DNA of 64,000 nt from Parashewanella spongiae (GTDB taxonomy: Bacteria; Pseudomonadota; Gammaproteobacteria; Enterobacterales; Shewanellaceae), in assembly GCF_004358345.1 (NCBI RefSeq), contig NZ_CP037952.1:2046001-2110000 (forward strand), written 5' to 3'. The notes below the pieces were generated by a model. It did not search any database. It had not been told where the DNA came from and saw only the letters and a list, made by a program, of their open reading frames with translations. Of the stretch, positions 28,535-38,359 are shown one piece after another (positions within the stretch are counted from its first letter, which is position 1; every line of letters starts with the position of its first letter). The position numbers and the translations under genes are program-made.

Positions 28535-30301
28535 TCAAGTTATATGGGTAGACTCGCTCAATACTATCATTCCTGAGTTGAATTCATCCTCGATAAACTC
28601 AAGTCCAAATTCATCTTTGAGAAAACTTATCATTCCATTTTTTAATGTATTATTGCCATGATATCCAGTTATGACCGATGTTATTTTGGGTTCATTGTTT
28701 TGTTTGTGGTAGCAAAATAATAGTTTTGCGAAAGCTAATGGAACACCTCGAATATGTGTATCATTGCCTGAATGTCCTTCGAAGATTTTATCCATATGCA
28801 AATCTATACAATGATTGATTAAGCCAACATTTTTTTTATATATTCCTTGTGCTATCCCTTTATCAATCATGCTTGCGAAATTATCTTTTTCAAGCGGTGC
28901 AAGTTGAGCATGTATTTGTGAAAGAGTATTCATGTGACATTTGTTCAATATGTTTTCTAAACACCATATTCCAGTGTCAAATTCCTTAGCCTTAATACAT
29001 ACTTTAATAAAGGCACTGTAAATGACAACATCAGGCTTGATGCCCCATTGTTGCATTAAGCTGGCTGTAGTTGTATCGCCATCACCCAACACCAATGATT
29101 TGGCTTCTGCATAACGCCCCGCTTCAGCGCAGGCCGTCAGCAAATTTAGGCAGGTGATTAAATCTGCTTTTAATGGTAGATGAGGTGCCATCACGGGCTT
29201 ATCACCACACATCAGTTGCCAAGCACTATCAAACTGGCCCGTTTTAGCGCATATCGTGATAAAGGCATTGTAAATGGCAACATTAGGCTTGATGACCCAT
29301 TGTTGCATCAAGCTGGCTGTATCGCCATCGCCCAACACCAATGATTTGGCTTCGGCATAACGCCCCGTTTCAGCGCAGGCCGTCAGCAAATTCGTGCAGG
29401 TGATTTTATTGGCCTTTAATGACAAATGAGATGCCATCACGGGCATATCACCACACACTAGTTGCCAGGCACTATCAAATTGGCCCGTTTTAGCGCATAC
29501 CGTGATAAAGACATTGTAAATGGCAACATTAGGCTTGATGCCCCATTGTTGCATTAAGCTGACTTCAGCTGCATTGCCTAGCACCAATCTTTTGGCATCT
29601 GAAAAATTTAAATTTAACTTAATTAATTTCAGTAATAGTATGCATGTTTTCGCTTCATAGGACGATTTAAATCGTGTTATGTCACTAAAAACACCGTCGA
29701 AATTAGATGAGTGGCTGTTAGGTAAATCGTCGGCTTTGTGTAACAATTTATGGATTAATATTATATCCCATGATGTTTCCATGACCTGTTTGTCGTTTTT
29801 TAGGCTGTGAATGATTTCAATAAGCTGCGAAAGTTTAGTGCAACCACCAATTAATGCATTTAACTCAATACCCAATTGATTTTTGGTTTTCTGTTCAAGT
29901 TTCCAAGAGTGAATAAGCGCACTGGTCTGAGTAAAAAAAGAATCAGGGGAGGAAGGTGGTTGCCGTATTTGCTTGGTATATCGAGTGCTCGATTTTGGAG
30001 TGATGGAGCGGGGTTCAGTTGGAAAGCGTCGGTAAGCATTACTTGGCTTCTTACAATAATGAGTTTCTCGTGTGTGAGAGTTAGAGCAAGTCGATGATGA
30101 TTTATTGTTGAAAAAATCATACAACTTTTGTCTATCGGTTTTGCTTAATAATTGATAACACTGTTGTAAGTTTTCATCCCCATCAAACCTTGAAACCTCA
30201 GAGTTCAGATAGAATACGGCTTCGCTTGGGTATTCTTGGAGACTTTTAAGCATGAATCTATATATTGATTGTTGTTCAGCAGGAGTGCGCACTGTCGCCA
30301 T
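28535..30301 (-). CDS. PPR-repeat protein with C-terminal Smr-like domain
   Basis: 588 aa from ATG 30301 (an in-frame TTG lies at 30313). No signal peptide. Residues about 236-451 hold pentatricopeptide-type helical hairpins, for example IKPNVAIYNVFITVCAKTGQ, repeated with ITCTNLLTACAETGRYAEAK in 82-84-residue double units. The C-terminus (about 496-584) has DLH, an LAFAKLLFCYH helix, ITSVITGYHGNN and a final GMIVLSE. This is the order of an Smr endonuclease/DNA-binding domain. PPR proteins bind RNA in plant organelles, where PPR-Smr fusions are a known class; both features together are rare in bacteria. The role here is unknown. A Ser/Pro-rich linker spans about 70-125. Confidence 0.7.
   Translation of the reverse strand: MATVRTPAEQQSIYRFMLKSLQEYPSEAVFYLNSEVSRFDGDENLQQCYQLLSKTDRQKLYDFFNNKSSSTCSNSHTRETHYCKKPSNAYRRFPTEPRSITPKSSTRYTKQIRQPPSSPDSFFTQTSALIHSWKLEQKTKNQLGIELNALIGGCTKLSQLIEIIHSLKNDKQVMETSWDIILIHKLLHKADDLPNSHSSNFDGVFSDITRFKSSYEAKTCILLLKLIKLNLNFSDAKRLVLGNAAEVSLMQQWGIKPNVAIYNVFITVCAKTGQFDSAWQLVCGDMPVMASHLSLKANKITCTNLLTACAETGRYAEAKSLVLGDGDTASLMQQWVIKPNVAIYNAFITICAKTGQFDSAWQLMCGDKPVMAPHLPLKADLITCLNLLTACAEAGRYAEAKSLVLGDGDTTTASLMQQWGIKPDVVIYSAFIKVCIKAKEFDTGIWCLENILNKCHMNTLSQIHAQLAPLEKDNFASMIDKGIAQGIYKKNVGLINHCIDLHMDKIFEGHSGNDTHIRGVPLAFAKLLFCYHKQNNEPKITSVITGYHGNNTLKNGMISFLKDEFGLEFIEDEFNSGMIVLSESTHIT
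29063..29560 (-). repeat. Tandem DNA repeats encoding PPR units
   Basis: Two consecutive units of about 246 and 252 bp, plus a partial third, inside the PPR gene. They are near-identical at DNA level (blocks such as CACCAATGATTTGGCTTC recur), implying recent unit duplication. Confidence 0.75.
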
Positions 30302-30645
30302 CACATTACTCAATAAGTGAGTGAATTAACAAGCTAAGAAATAACGCACTGAAAAGATAAATACAAAAATATTCAGCTTTAAGGCATTCTATAAATGTAT
30401 AACAGAAAATTATCCACCGTACAGGGAGCCGTTTCGTAGCTCATAGCTGTATCTCAGACTCAAAATATAATGAAATTATGCGTAAATTGGTTCTGTCCAA
30501 ACCTGTGCCATTTCAAGCTGGCAATGGCAATCCATAAAAATACTAATCTTATAATGAGCTTTTAAAGCTCATTTTCAAATGACCCGCGAATAGTATGATT
30601 TTAAGTTATAATAAATACATGAAATCAGATTCTTATGGACATATT

Positions 30646-31233
30646 ATGATCACAGCTTCAAATCTCCCCCCTGCTGTACCTAGCAGTGTTCGAGGTGATA
30701 TAAAATCTACAAACCCATCATCATTGCAATATAAAATCAATAATCATCAGTACCGAGTTACATCTTCATCAACGGAATCCAAATCAACATGGTGGCACAG
30801 CATAAAAACACGGCTTATCGAGTTCTTTCGTTCATTATCTGATAGTAGTCCTTCAATTCAGCATCATCCTTTGCATAAGAAATCATTCAAGTGTTCAACA
30901 CAAGCTGTTGATGTTGACAGTAAAAAATTAGAAGTGATATATAAAGGCCGCTATACCAAAGTTGAAACTGAGCAAATAACACAACAATGGCAACAATATA
31001 AGCGAAGTGAAATTGAATCCACGCTATTATTGTTCCGACCTGAAGATGGATGTTTAGCAGACTCTAGAATACTTCCTGCAAGAATGGAAACGGTAATGGA
31101 TATGGGGTATTACCCACATTACGACGAAGCCTCAGATACGGTTTCGGTTGGTGAAAAACTTACTTTTGAGAAAATGCAGAGTAAATATAAAGGACAAGAA
31201 ATGTGGATATTGGTTAAGGATAAGTTGGAGTAA
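30646..31233 (+). CDS. Hypothetical protein with WW/IK/FF N-terminal motif
   Basis: 195 aa from ATG 30646 (GGA 9 nt upstream); in-frame alternatives are 30595 and 30619. No signal peptide. A Ser/Thr/Pro-rich N-terminus contains a beta-like INNHQYRV and then TWWHSIKTRLIEFFRSL, which resembles the WEK(I/M)xxFF translocation motif of SPI-2 effectors. A polar linker leads to an unrecognised C-terminal region (about 90-195) with LLLFRPEDGCLADSR. I do not recognise a catalytic domain. It may be a secreted effector, by analogy with the pair at 59625 and 61695. Confidence 0.55.
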   Translation: MITASNLPPAVPSSVRGDIKSTNPSSLQYKINNHQYRVTSSSTESKSTWWHSIKTRLIEFFRSLSDSSPSIQHHPLHKKSFKCSTQAVDVDSKKLEVIYKGRYTKVETEQITQQWQQYKRSEIESTLLLFRPEDGCLADSRILPARMETVMDMGYYPHYDEASDTVSVGEKLTFEKMQSKYKGQEMWILVKDKLE

Positions 31234-31243
31234 TGTCATCTTC

Positions 31244-31317
31244 AATTTTACCTAGCTTTACGTCGCAGAAGCATTTTTGTTTGGACTCAGTTAAGTGAGT
31301 AAAGCTAAGATAAAATT
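31244..31317. other. Imperfect inverted repeat in 31234-31566
   Basis: AATTTTACCTAGCTTTAC (31244) and GTAAAGCTAAGATAAAATT (31299) pair across about 37 nt that contain ACTCAGTTAAGTGAGT, an inner hairpin. It could be a 3' structure of the preceding gene or a very small repeat. The rest of 31318-31565 shows nothing. Confidence 0.4.
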
Positions 31318-31565
31318 AAGTGATACTAAACGTAAACAGAGATAACCTCGTTGATAAAAGTTACTTCCCTACTAACCAACTTATGTCCAATAACGTGTTT
31401 CGTTCGGTATGATTCTTGATTACTTCATTTTTCTAGTCAAAATGCCTTTAAGAGCAAATCAGTATGAAACTTTAAGCTTTTGATAGCTCAAGTTTCAACG
31501 TATTAATGAACTCTACAGAGTAATCGAGGGTGAATCTTTATTGCCCGACTACAATTACAGTCAGT

Positions 31566-31967
31566 TCATAACTGTTCGTTAATAGCATTTTCTGTTTGTC
31601 CAAAACGAGGGGAAGCAAAGTTGGCTGGTTTCAGATTGGGTTTTGATTTTGATTCTAGCTCTGGTTCAGGTTTTTCTATTATATCCCAATAGCTTAACTC
31701 AATTTGAAAGTTAATAAAGACAACCAAAGGATGTTGAGCTTGTAGCTCTTTGAATTTTCGATTAGGTTCTTCTCTGCCTTTTAGAAAAGCTTGAGTCGCT
31801 TTACCATTCATAAACCGGACTTGATAACTGATAATTCCACATAATGTAGATTCACAGGGAAATGTTACATCAGTGCCATTCTTTGCTTCAGGTTTTTTTT
31901 TTACTTCTTCTAATGCTTTAACACCTTCTGGCAGTAAAGAAAGAGTCTTATCTATCGCTATACTCAT
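31566..31967 (-). CDS. Hypothetical protein, 133 aa
   Basis: Start ATG 31967 is supported by AGGGG 9 nt upstream; the ATG at 31982 is too close to that site. The N-terminal two thirds looks globular (VTFPCESTLCGIISYQVRFM, PLVVFINFQIELSYWDII), followed by a charged tail (EKPEPELESKSKPNLKP). No family recognised, no signal peptide. A family B element sits about 32 bp upstream of the start, so the native promoter may be displaced. Confidence 0.5.
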   Translation of the reverse strand: MSIAIDKTLSLLPEGVKALEEVKKKPEAKNGTDVTFPCESTLCGIISYQVRFMNGKATQAFLKGREEPNRKFKELQAQHPLVVFINFQIELSYWDIIEKPEPELESKSKPNLKPANFASPRFGQTENAINEQL

Positions 31968-31999
31968 CGCTATGCCCCTCATTATTCAATCACATTAAA

Positions 32000-32232
32000 C
32001 CTAAAAACATCAGTTGAACGCTGAGTATATGAGTAACTGTTTGAGCAATATGATGATTTTATCATCATGTTTTTCACCCAATGAGTGAAATGCTCTAGGC
32101 TCACAAGCTTACTAAACTGGCAGCGATCTGCGTTGTAACTTTTGCATGTAGAATAACTGCTTGCTGCAAGCCACGCCTTAATATAAGCCATTTTTTCTAC
32201 GCTTGAGAACGCAGTTAACTGATGTTTCTAGG
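32000..32232 (-). mobile_element. Family B miniature element, copy 2
   Basis: 233 bp, CCTAAAAACATCAGTTGA to GATGTTTCTAGG, with TTAAA duplicated on both sides (31995-31999, 32233-32237). Confidence 0.82.
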
Positions 32233-32281
32233 TTAAAAATAACAGTTTTGTTACTTACAAAATTTTCATGTTTGTTATTAA

Positions 32282-32431
32282 GGAAAGTTGCGGAAGAAAG
32301 TATACCGATGAGTTCTCGTCACTCCAGCGCAGGCTGAAGTCTAGTGCCTTTGCTTTTTCCTATAGAAAGTCACTGGATATCAGCCTTCGCTGGTATGACA
32401 AAGATTGGTACTTTCTAAATCGCTAGATCCC
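32282..32431 (+). repeat. Family R1 repeat, copy f
   Basis: 150 bp, GGAAAGTTGCGGAAG to CGCTAGATCCC, flanked by TAA on both sides. It has no hairpin module, so it represents the uninterrupted form. Confidence 0.78.
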
Positions 32432-32647
32432 TAAATGAATTTTTGGTAACAAAATCTACCTGTTTTCATTTTAATATTAACGTAGTTAGCGCGTAACGAT
32501 AGGCTTTTAAACTGGAATTAATCTTTTGTTTAATCGAAATTTAAATTATAAGGGCATTTGGTATGAGTTATGTGGATGAAACATTTTAACGGATCTTATA
32601 CCTTGTAATCGGTTATTCATAAAAGTCGACTAAATTGAATTGGTATT

Positions 32648-32808
32648 ACTTCGTTTCTACTTGCAAAATTTATAACGCAGTTAGCGGTGATTTTGGCTAG
32701 TACATGAATGTTCAGCACTCACCTGATGGGTGAATTCGGGTTGTTTAACTTTGTACTTAATTTCAATAGATTAAAGCCTAAATTGTGCGTTCAACCGGTT
32801 TATTTAGG
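32648..32808 (-). repeat. Family G remnant, copy 2
   Basis: Right end CAACCGGTTTATTTAGG next to TTCAA, with interior words CACCTGATGGGTGAATTCG and GCAAAATTTATAACGC shared with 54790-54956. The left part is missing. No gene is seen between 31968 and 32940. Confidence 0.65.
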
Positions 32809-32940
32809 TTCAAGGCGTAGTAGCGAAAAAATAGCAGGTTATTTCGAGCTGCTACAACGCTTAATCCTTATAAATAGCTGTGTTGTAGAGGTTTGCATAC
32901 ATAGTTCTCTGATTACCTATATTGCAACAAGGAAGGTTCA

Positions 32941-34107
32941 ATGAAAATAGCCGTCGCTGGTCTCGGATACGTAGGGTTGTCTAATGCGATTTTGTTTGCA
33001 CAGCATCATCAAGTTATAGCGTTTGATATTGATGCCGAAAGGGTGGATTTAGTTAATCATAAGTTTTCACCAATTGTTGATCATGATATCGCTTATTTCT
33101 TGCAACACGAGTCGTTAAATTTACAGGCCACTTCTTGCTCTAGAACAGCGTTTAGAGAGGCTGATTTCATTGTTGTTGCTACGCCAACTAACTATGATGA
33201 CATTACACATGGCTTTGATACCTGCTCTGTCGAAACCGTGATTAACATGGTGATTGAAGTCAACCATTTTGCGACTATCATTATCAAATCCACCGTTCCA
33301 GTCGGTTATAGCGCTTCGCTTAATAAAAAGTTTAATTGTGATCGTATTATTTTCTCACCTGAGTTTTTACGAGAAGGAAAGGCATTACATGATAATTTAT
33401 ATCCTAGTAGGATTATTGTGGGTGAGCGTTCTGATCGGGCACAGCTATTTGCAGATTTGATGCTTGAAGCAGCCAAGAAAGAGGGCGTTCCCGTTTTACT
33501 TACAAACTCAACAGAAGCTGAGGCCGTAAAACTCTTTTCAAATACATACCTTGCAATGCGTGTCGCTTATTTTAACGAGCTTGATACTTACGCTGAAATG
33601 CATGGATTAGAAACAGAGCAAATAATTAATGGTGTTTGTTTAGATCCAAGAGTGGGCGAAGGTTATAACAATCCATCATTTGGATATGGCGGTTACTGCT
33701 TACCTAAAGATACGAAGCAGTTGTTAGCGAATTATAAAGACGTGCCAAATAATATGATCTCCGCGATAGTAAAAGCGAATGTTACTCGAAAAGATCATAT
33801 TGCTGATGAAGTCGTTGCTCGCAACCCCAAAGTCGTAGGAATTTATCGACTGGTAATGAAGGCTGATTCCGATAATTTTCGATCATCAGCGGTTCAAGGA
33901 ATAATGAAACGTATTAAAGCAAAAGGCATTGAAGTGCTTGTTTATGAGCCGCAGCTGACAGAAAGCACTTTTTTTAATTCGAAGCTCGTGAATGATATTG
34001 AGTTGTTTAAACGATTATCGGACGTCATAGTGGCGAACAGGTTTGCAGCAGAACTCGCAGATGTTGAAAGTAAAGTGTATTCCAGAGATATATTTCATAC
34101 CGATTAA
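32941..34107 (+). CDS. ugd: UDP-glucose 6-dehydrogenase
   Basis: 388 aa, the length of the enterobacterial enzyme. It oxidises UDP-glucose to UDP-glucuronate with two NAD, feeding capsule and lipopolysaccharide sugars. It shows the Rossmann loop [39 protein letters not shown] and the catalytic Cys253 in [12 protein letters not shown]. Ribosome site AAGGAAGG is 6 nt upstream. No other capsule gene is adjacent, though rfbDC and glmM lie within 8 kb, so sugar-nucleotide genes are loosely grouped. Confidence 0.95.
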   Translation: MKIAVAGLGYVGLSNAILFAQHHQVIAFDIDAERVDLVNHKFSPIVDHDIAYFLQHESLNLQATSCSRTAFREADFIVVATPTNYDDITHGFDTCSVETVINMVIEVNHFATIIIKSTVPVGYSASLNKKFNCDRIIFSPEFLREGKALHDNLYPSRIIVGERSDRAQLFADLMLEAAKKEGVPVLLTNSTEAEAVKLFSNTYLAMRVAYFNELDTYAEMHGLETEQIINGVCLDPRVGEGYNNPSFGYGGYCLPKDTKQLLANYKDVPNNMISAIVKANVTRKDHIADEVVARNPKVVGIYRLVMKADSDNFRSSAVQGIMKRIKAKGIEVLVYEPQLTESTFFNSKLVNDIELFKRLSDVIVANRFAAELADVESKVYSRDIFHTD

Positions 34108-34178
34108 TTTATTCAGCCTTTGAAGTATTTGCTCCCTACATATAGAATGCGCGACAAATAGTGATTAGAGACAAGTTT

Positions 34179-34964
34179 ATGCGCATTGCCTTAGGTATCG
34201 AGTATTACGGCAACAATTATTTTGGTTGGCAAAGGCAGAGAGAAGTAGACTCTGTTCAAGCTCAGCTTGAAAAAGCCTTATCCAAAGTGGCTAATGAGCC
34301 TATTCAAGTTCAATGTGCAGGCCGAACCGACTCTGGCGTTCATGCGACAGGGCAAGTTGTTCATTTTGAAACAACAGCAGAAAGAAAACTCAGCGCATGG
34401 ACCTTAGGTGTCAATGCCAGTTTGCCAGATGATATTGCTGTTCGCTGGGTGAAAGAAGTTGATGAGAGCTTTCACGCTCGTTTTACCGCCACAGCAAGGC
34501 GTTATCGTTACGTGATTTATAACCATAACTTGCGGCCTGGTATATTAAGACATGGCGTGAGTCATTACTCCGGTGAAATCGACGAACAAAAAATGAATGA
34601 AGCCGCGCAGCAATTACTGGGTGAGAATGATTTTACCAGTTTTAGAGCTGTTCAATGCCAATCTAAAACCCCTTTTAGAAATTTGCACCATATCAAAGTA
34701 AGTCGCCAAGGCATGTATGTGGTGGTGGACATTGCGGCTAATGCTTTTTTGCATCACATGGTGCGCAATATTGTTGGCTCTTTGCTTGAAATTGGTCTAG
34801 GACGTCAACCAATGGATTGGATGAAAATTCTGTTGGAACTTAAAGATAGAGATCAAGCGGCGGCTACAGCCAAAGCTGAAGGGTTGTATTTGGTGGATGT
34901 CACTTATCCAGAGCGTTATGAATTACCAAAACTAGCGCTCGGTCCACTATTTTTTGTTGACTAA
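34179..34964 (+). CDS. truA: tRNA pseudouridine(38-40) synthase
   Basis: 261 aa from ATG 34179; a GTG at 34161 is an alternative. It isomerises uridines 38-40 in the tRNA anticodon arm. [15 protein letters not shown] starts the domain and the catalytic Asp51 is in [18 protein letters not shown]. The second half shows [17 protein letters not shown]. It is first gene of the conserved truA-folC-dedD set, 13 bp ahead of folC. Confidence 0.95.
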   Translation: MRIALGIEYYGNNYFGWQRQREVDSVQAQLEKALSKVANEPIQVQCAGRTDSGVHATGQVVHFETTAERKLSAWTLGVNASLPDDIAVRWVKEVDESFHARFTATARRYRYVIYNHNLRPGILRHGVSHYSGEIDEQKMNEAAQQLLGENDFTSFRAVQCQSKTPFRNLHHIKVSRQGMYVVVDIAANAFLHHMVRNIVGSLLEIGLGRQPMDWMKILLELKDRDQAAATAKAEGLYLVDVTYPERYELPKLALGPLFFVD

Positions 34965-34977
34965 TCGAGGCTTTCTA

Positions 34978-36234
34978 ATGGCAAAATCTACACTTGGCGC
35001 CCATTCAACTCTTCAAGAATGGCTTGATTACATCTTTGCAAAGCATCCGACTGAAATAGATATGGGTACAGTCAGGGTTTCTAGCGTTGCCAAGCGCATG
35101 TCTTTAATGGAGTTATCACCAGCTAAAGTTATTACCGTTGCGGGAACAAATGGTAAAGGCAGCACCTGTGCATTGTTAGATAGCATTTTGAGGCAATCTG
35201 GGCAAAAAGTCGGTGTATACAGCTCTCCGCACTTAATTCGGTTTAATGAACGTATCATAATTAATGGTGAGGAAGTAAGCGATAGCCAACTCATTGAAGC
35301 CTTTGTGGCGATTGAAACAGCCCGCGAAGAAATCTCTCTAACTTTTTTTGAGTACGCGACGCTAACCGGATTGTACTTATTTAAAGCGGCTAACCTTGAT
35401 ACTATCTTGCTTGAAGTGGGGCTTGGTGGACGTTTAGATGCCACCAATATTGTCGATGCCGATATCAGTGTAATCACTTCGATCGATTTAGATCATCAAG
35501 AATATTTAGGTAATACACGCACAGTGGTGGCTCTTGAAAAAATGGGCATATGTCGTGAAAATCGTCCAGCCATTATTGGTGAACCAAACTTTCCTCCATT
35601 AGCCATGCAGCAATTGAAAGCAACGGGCATAGCTCCTTTTATTGTTGGAGAAAACTTTACATACATTCAACAAGCTTTTCATTGGCAATATCAAGGGAAG
35701 CGTACCATAAGCGAGATTGCTCTGCCTCAGTTGCCGTTACCAAATGCCGCGACAGCGATTGCAGTAGTAGAACATTATTTACCTGATTTGGACGAAGGAA
35801 TCATTCGTAAAGGTATAGAGGCTGCAAAGGTGGCAGGGCGGTTAGAAGTAGTCAGTGAAGCACCTTTGGTTTTGTTGGATGTTGCTCACAACCCTCATGC
35901 CGCTCGTTATTTGAATCAACAATTACAACAATACTCAGGAAAACGACTTTTTGCTTTATGCGGTATGCTTAAAGATAAAGATTACTCATCGGTGCTTAAT
36001 TTATTATCTAAAACCATTCATCATTGGTCTTTCGTTACTTTGGATGAAGCCCGTGGTGCAAGTGCTTTAGAGCTATTAAAATCCTTGCCTAAAACGGCGT
36101 CAGCTGATTGTTATGATGAAATGAATGAAGCTTGGGAAAATTTACAACAACAAATATCTGCGGATGATGTGGTAATTGTGTTCGGGTCATTTTACACTGT
36201 AGCAGGCTTTAAGCTAATAATGAGTAAAGGATAA
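34978..36234 (+). CDS. folC: Bifunctional folylpolyglutamate/dihydrofolate synthase
   Basis: 418 aa from ATG 34978. It adds glutamate to dihydropteroate and to folates, using ATP. The P-loop is VAGTNGKGSTCA (about 54-65), followed by YSSPHLIRFNERI, the Mg-binding EVGLGGRLDATN, DLDHQEYLG and LLDVAHNPHA in the C-terminal ligase domain. It lies between truA and dedD in the usual Shewanella order; the accD gene often found upstream is not present. Confidence 0.95.
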   Translation: MAKSTLGAHSTLQEWLDYIFAKHPTEIDMGTVRVSSVAKRMSLMELSPAKVITVAGTNGKGSTCALLDSILRQSGQKVGVYSSPHLIRFNERIIINGEEVSDSQLIEAFVAIETAREEISLTFFEYATLTGLYLFKAANLDTILLEVGLGGRLDATNIVDADISVITSIDLDHQEYLGNTRTVVALEKMGICRENRPAIIGEPNFPPLAMQQLKATGIAPFIVGENFTYIQQAFHWQYQGKRTISEIALPQLPLPNAATAIAVVEHYLPDLDEGIIRKGIEAAKVAGRLEVVSEAPLVLLDVAHNPHAARYLNQQLQQYSGKRLFALCGMLKDKDYSSVLNLLSKTIHHWSFVTLDEARGASALELLKSLPKTASADCYDEMNEAWENLQQQISADDVVIVFGSFYTVAGFKLIMSKG

Positions 36235-36237
36235 ACT

Positions 36238-36780
36238 GTGTCGAATCAATTTCAGAATCGTTTAGTCGGTACAATCGTTGTCGTTGCCCTCGGGGTGATT
36301 TTTTTGCCTGATATGCTTGATGGCAAAAAGCCTCGGCAAGAAGAAAACTTTTCTGAAATTCCTTTACGTCCAGCATTTAGTGGTGACATTAACAAAAACA
36401 ATAGTGAAGTGATTGGGGCTATTGAGTTGCCTCAGCCTGAAACCGTTGACTCAACTCAACCTGAAAGCTCGACAACGGAGGTTGTTAATTCTGAACCCGT
36501 CAAAACAAAATCGACGCCTAAAAAAATAGAAGTGGGATTTACTTTACAGTTGGGTAGTTTTAAAAATGCCGCCAATGTAAACGCCCTCGTTAAAAAATTA
36601 CGTAAATCGGGTTTTCCTGCTTATACACTACCAAAAATTCCAGTTGATAAGGAGTTGACCAAAGTTTTTGTTGGGCCAAATGTCTCGAAAGAAAAGTTAA
36701 TTGCTATTCAAGCTCAAGTTTTAAAGCAAACAGGGCTTAAAGGAAGAGTGATAACCTATAACCCATTAGAAAGAAAATAA
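36238..36780 (+). CDS. dedD: DedD cell-division SPOR-domain protein
   Basis: 180 aa from GTG 36238, 3 bp after folC. A single N-terminal membrane anchor (TIVVVALGVIFLPDML) is followed by a Pro/Ser/Thr-rich linker (about 45-98) and a SPOR domain (about 100-178: FTLQLGSFKNAANVNALVKK to GRVITYNP). The SPOR domain binds denuded glycan strands at the septum. The C-terminal part is duplicated at 38360-38985. Confidence 0.92.
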   Translation: MSNQFQNRLVGTIVVVALGVIFLPDMLDGKKPRQEENFSEIPLRPAFSGDINKNNSEVIGAIELPQPETVDSTQPESSTTEVVNSEPVKTKSTPKKIEVGFTLQLGSFKNAANVNALVKKLRKSGFPAYTLPKIPVDKELTKVFVGPNVSKEKLIAIQAQVLKQTGLKGRVITYNPLERK

Positions 36781-36889
36781 GATAATATCTCTTGACTGAC
36801 TTATGCCTATTAATTCTATTCGTTTTATTGTTTTAACATTGGTCATTAGTTAATACTTTAAAGTAGTTATACTTCAGAGTTCTGATATT

Positions 36890-38143
36890 ATGAAAGCACT
36901 ACTTTTGAGTTTTATGTTATTGGTCGGTCATATAAACTTGGTTTTTGCTGAAAGTCATAGTGACTGTGTTCAGACATTTAAACAAATAAACTACCAATCG
37001 AAATATAAACAATTTTGTATTACAGACGAGCGACCAGAGTTATATACTTTTAACGACGCCGAACCAATCAAAATTGCATCAATAATTATCCCAAAAAATA
37101 GAGCAGCTAGGCTGTGTATACGAAATGATTCGGATGGTGATAAGTTGTGTCAAACGTTTTTAGAATCGCAGACACATCTACCAGAAAAATTCCAACAGAT
37201 GGTGATTGAGCTTAACGTTCTCAAGTTCACCCCGAAAGATTTTTATATGGCTATTGATGCAGACCCACAATATCCGTGGACTTGTAAAACACATTACGAG
37301 AAATGTGATGATGAAATAAGGGCACAATTAGATAATAAAATTCGAGTTCAAAGTATCAATGATTTAAATAACAAACTCAAAGGAAAGCTTGCGGGTTTGA
37401 TCACTAATGGAGATTTAACGGCTTTTGGTCATGACTGGCAACTTGAAAAATACCAAGAGTTTTATGAAAGAGATTTACAAGTTAATAATTATCCTGGGCT
37501 TGGAAATCATGACTATTCAGATAATGTTAATGATTGCTATGAAAACAACTGTGCAGAAAGAATGATTCATTACTTCATTGATAAAATTCAAAGCATTCCA
37601 GTACATTCTGACTTTAGTATAAGTGGAGCTTATTATAAATTCCCTTCTTATCGAAAAGATTACGATGGAAGCTTTGGCTATTCGTGGGATATTGGTAATG
37701 TTCATTTTGTACAATTAAATTATTACCCTACTTACGAAACAGAATGGAGCCTTTGGAATTTTGGTCATGCCAGAAGAGATTATTTTTATATTCGCTCGTC
37801 ACTAAATTGGTTAGATCAAGACCTGACAAATGCAGAAGAACAGGGTAAAAAAACAATACTCAATTTTCATTCCTTAGATTTTACTAAAAATTCCGACTTT
37901 CAACACATACTAGAGAAGCATCCGGTTTCAGCAATATTCGCGGGGCATTATCATGTATGGAATGGTTATTTTAAAACAATCACTGCAAACAATAGATCAA
38001 TACCAGTGTTTCAAAGTGCAGCGGCCTATAAAAAAAGGTATCTTTTAGTGCATTTTCAAGGTGACCGTTTTTCATTACAATCAGTGTGGAATAATGATGA
38101 TGGAAGTTATAATCTGTTTGATATAGGAAGCTATATGTTGTAG
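36890..38143 (+). CDS. Secreted calcineurin-type metallophosphoesterase, copy 1
   Basis: 417 aa with a signal peptide (about 1-20, ending VFA-ES). The phosphoesterase motifs occur in order: MAIDADPQYPW (about 121, first metal Asp), LITNGDLTAFG (GD), GLGNHDYSDN (GNHD), ILNFHSLD (His) and IFAGHYHVWNG (GHxH). These bind a dimetal centre that hydrolyses phosphate esters. Eight or so cysteines in the first half suggest disulfides. It lies between dedD and cvpA, where nothing is usually found. It is paralogous to 39138-40397 (roughly 80-85% identical by eye). Substrate unknown. Confidence 0.82.
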   Translation: MKALLLSFMLLVGHINLVFAESHSDCVQTFKQINYQSKYKQFCITDERPELYTFNDAEPIKIASIIIPKNRAARLCIRNDSDGDKLCQTFLESQTHLPEKFQQMVIELNVLKFTPKDFYMAIDADPQYPWTCKTHYEKCDDEIRAQLDNKIRVQSINDLNNKLKGKLAGLITNGDLTAFGHDWQLEKYQEFYERDLQVNNYPGLGNHDYSDNVNDCYENNCAERMIHYFIDKIQSIPVHSDFSISGAYYKFPSYRKDYDGSFGYSWDIGNVHFVQLNYYPTYETEWSLWNFGHARRDYFYIRSSLNWLDQDLTNAEEQGKKTILNFHSLDFTKNSDFQHILEKHPVSAIFAGHYHVWNGYFKTITANNRSIPVFQSAAAYKKRYLLVHFQGDRFSLQSVWNNDDGSYNLFDIGSYML

Positions 38144-38159
38144 TTCGTCTGATTGCTAA

Positions 38160-38339
38160 GGAAAATTACGGAAGAAAGTATACCGGTGAGTTCTCGTCAC
38201 TCCAGCGCAGGCGGGAAACGAAGTAACGACAGTTTTGTATGTCGGTAGTCTAGGGGCTTTGCTTTTTCCTATAGAAAGTCGCTGGATACCAGCCTTCGCT
38301 GGTATGACAAAGATTGGTGCTTCTAAATCGCTAGCTCCC
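38160..38339 (+). repeat. Family R1 repeat, copy g, with hairpin module
   Basis: GGAAAATTACGGAAG to CTAGCTCCC, flanked by TAA on both sides. The hairpin module (about 38214-38247) interrupts the core between CAGGCGGG and GTCTAG. Confidence 0.78.
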
Positions 38340-38359
38340 TAATAGAAATAAACAAACTT

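Noticed and set aside
31982-32191. A 69-aa protein on the minus strand
   Set aside because: It is almost entirely contained in family B element sequence, which also occurs in non-coding places.
32708-32944. A 78-aa protein upstream of ugd
   Set aside because: It lies in family G remnant sequence, has no ribosome site and no family resemblance.
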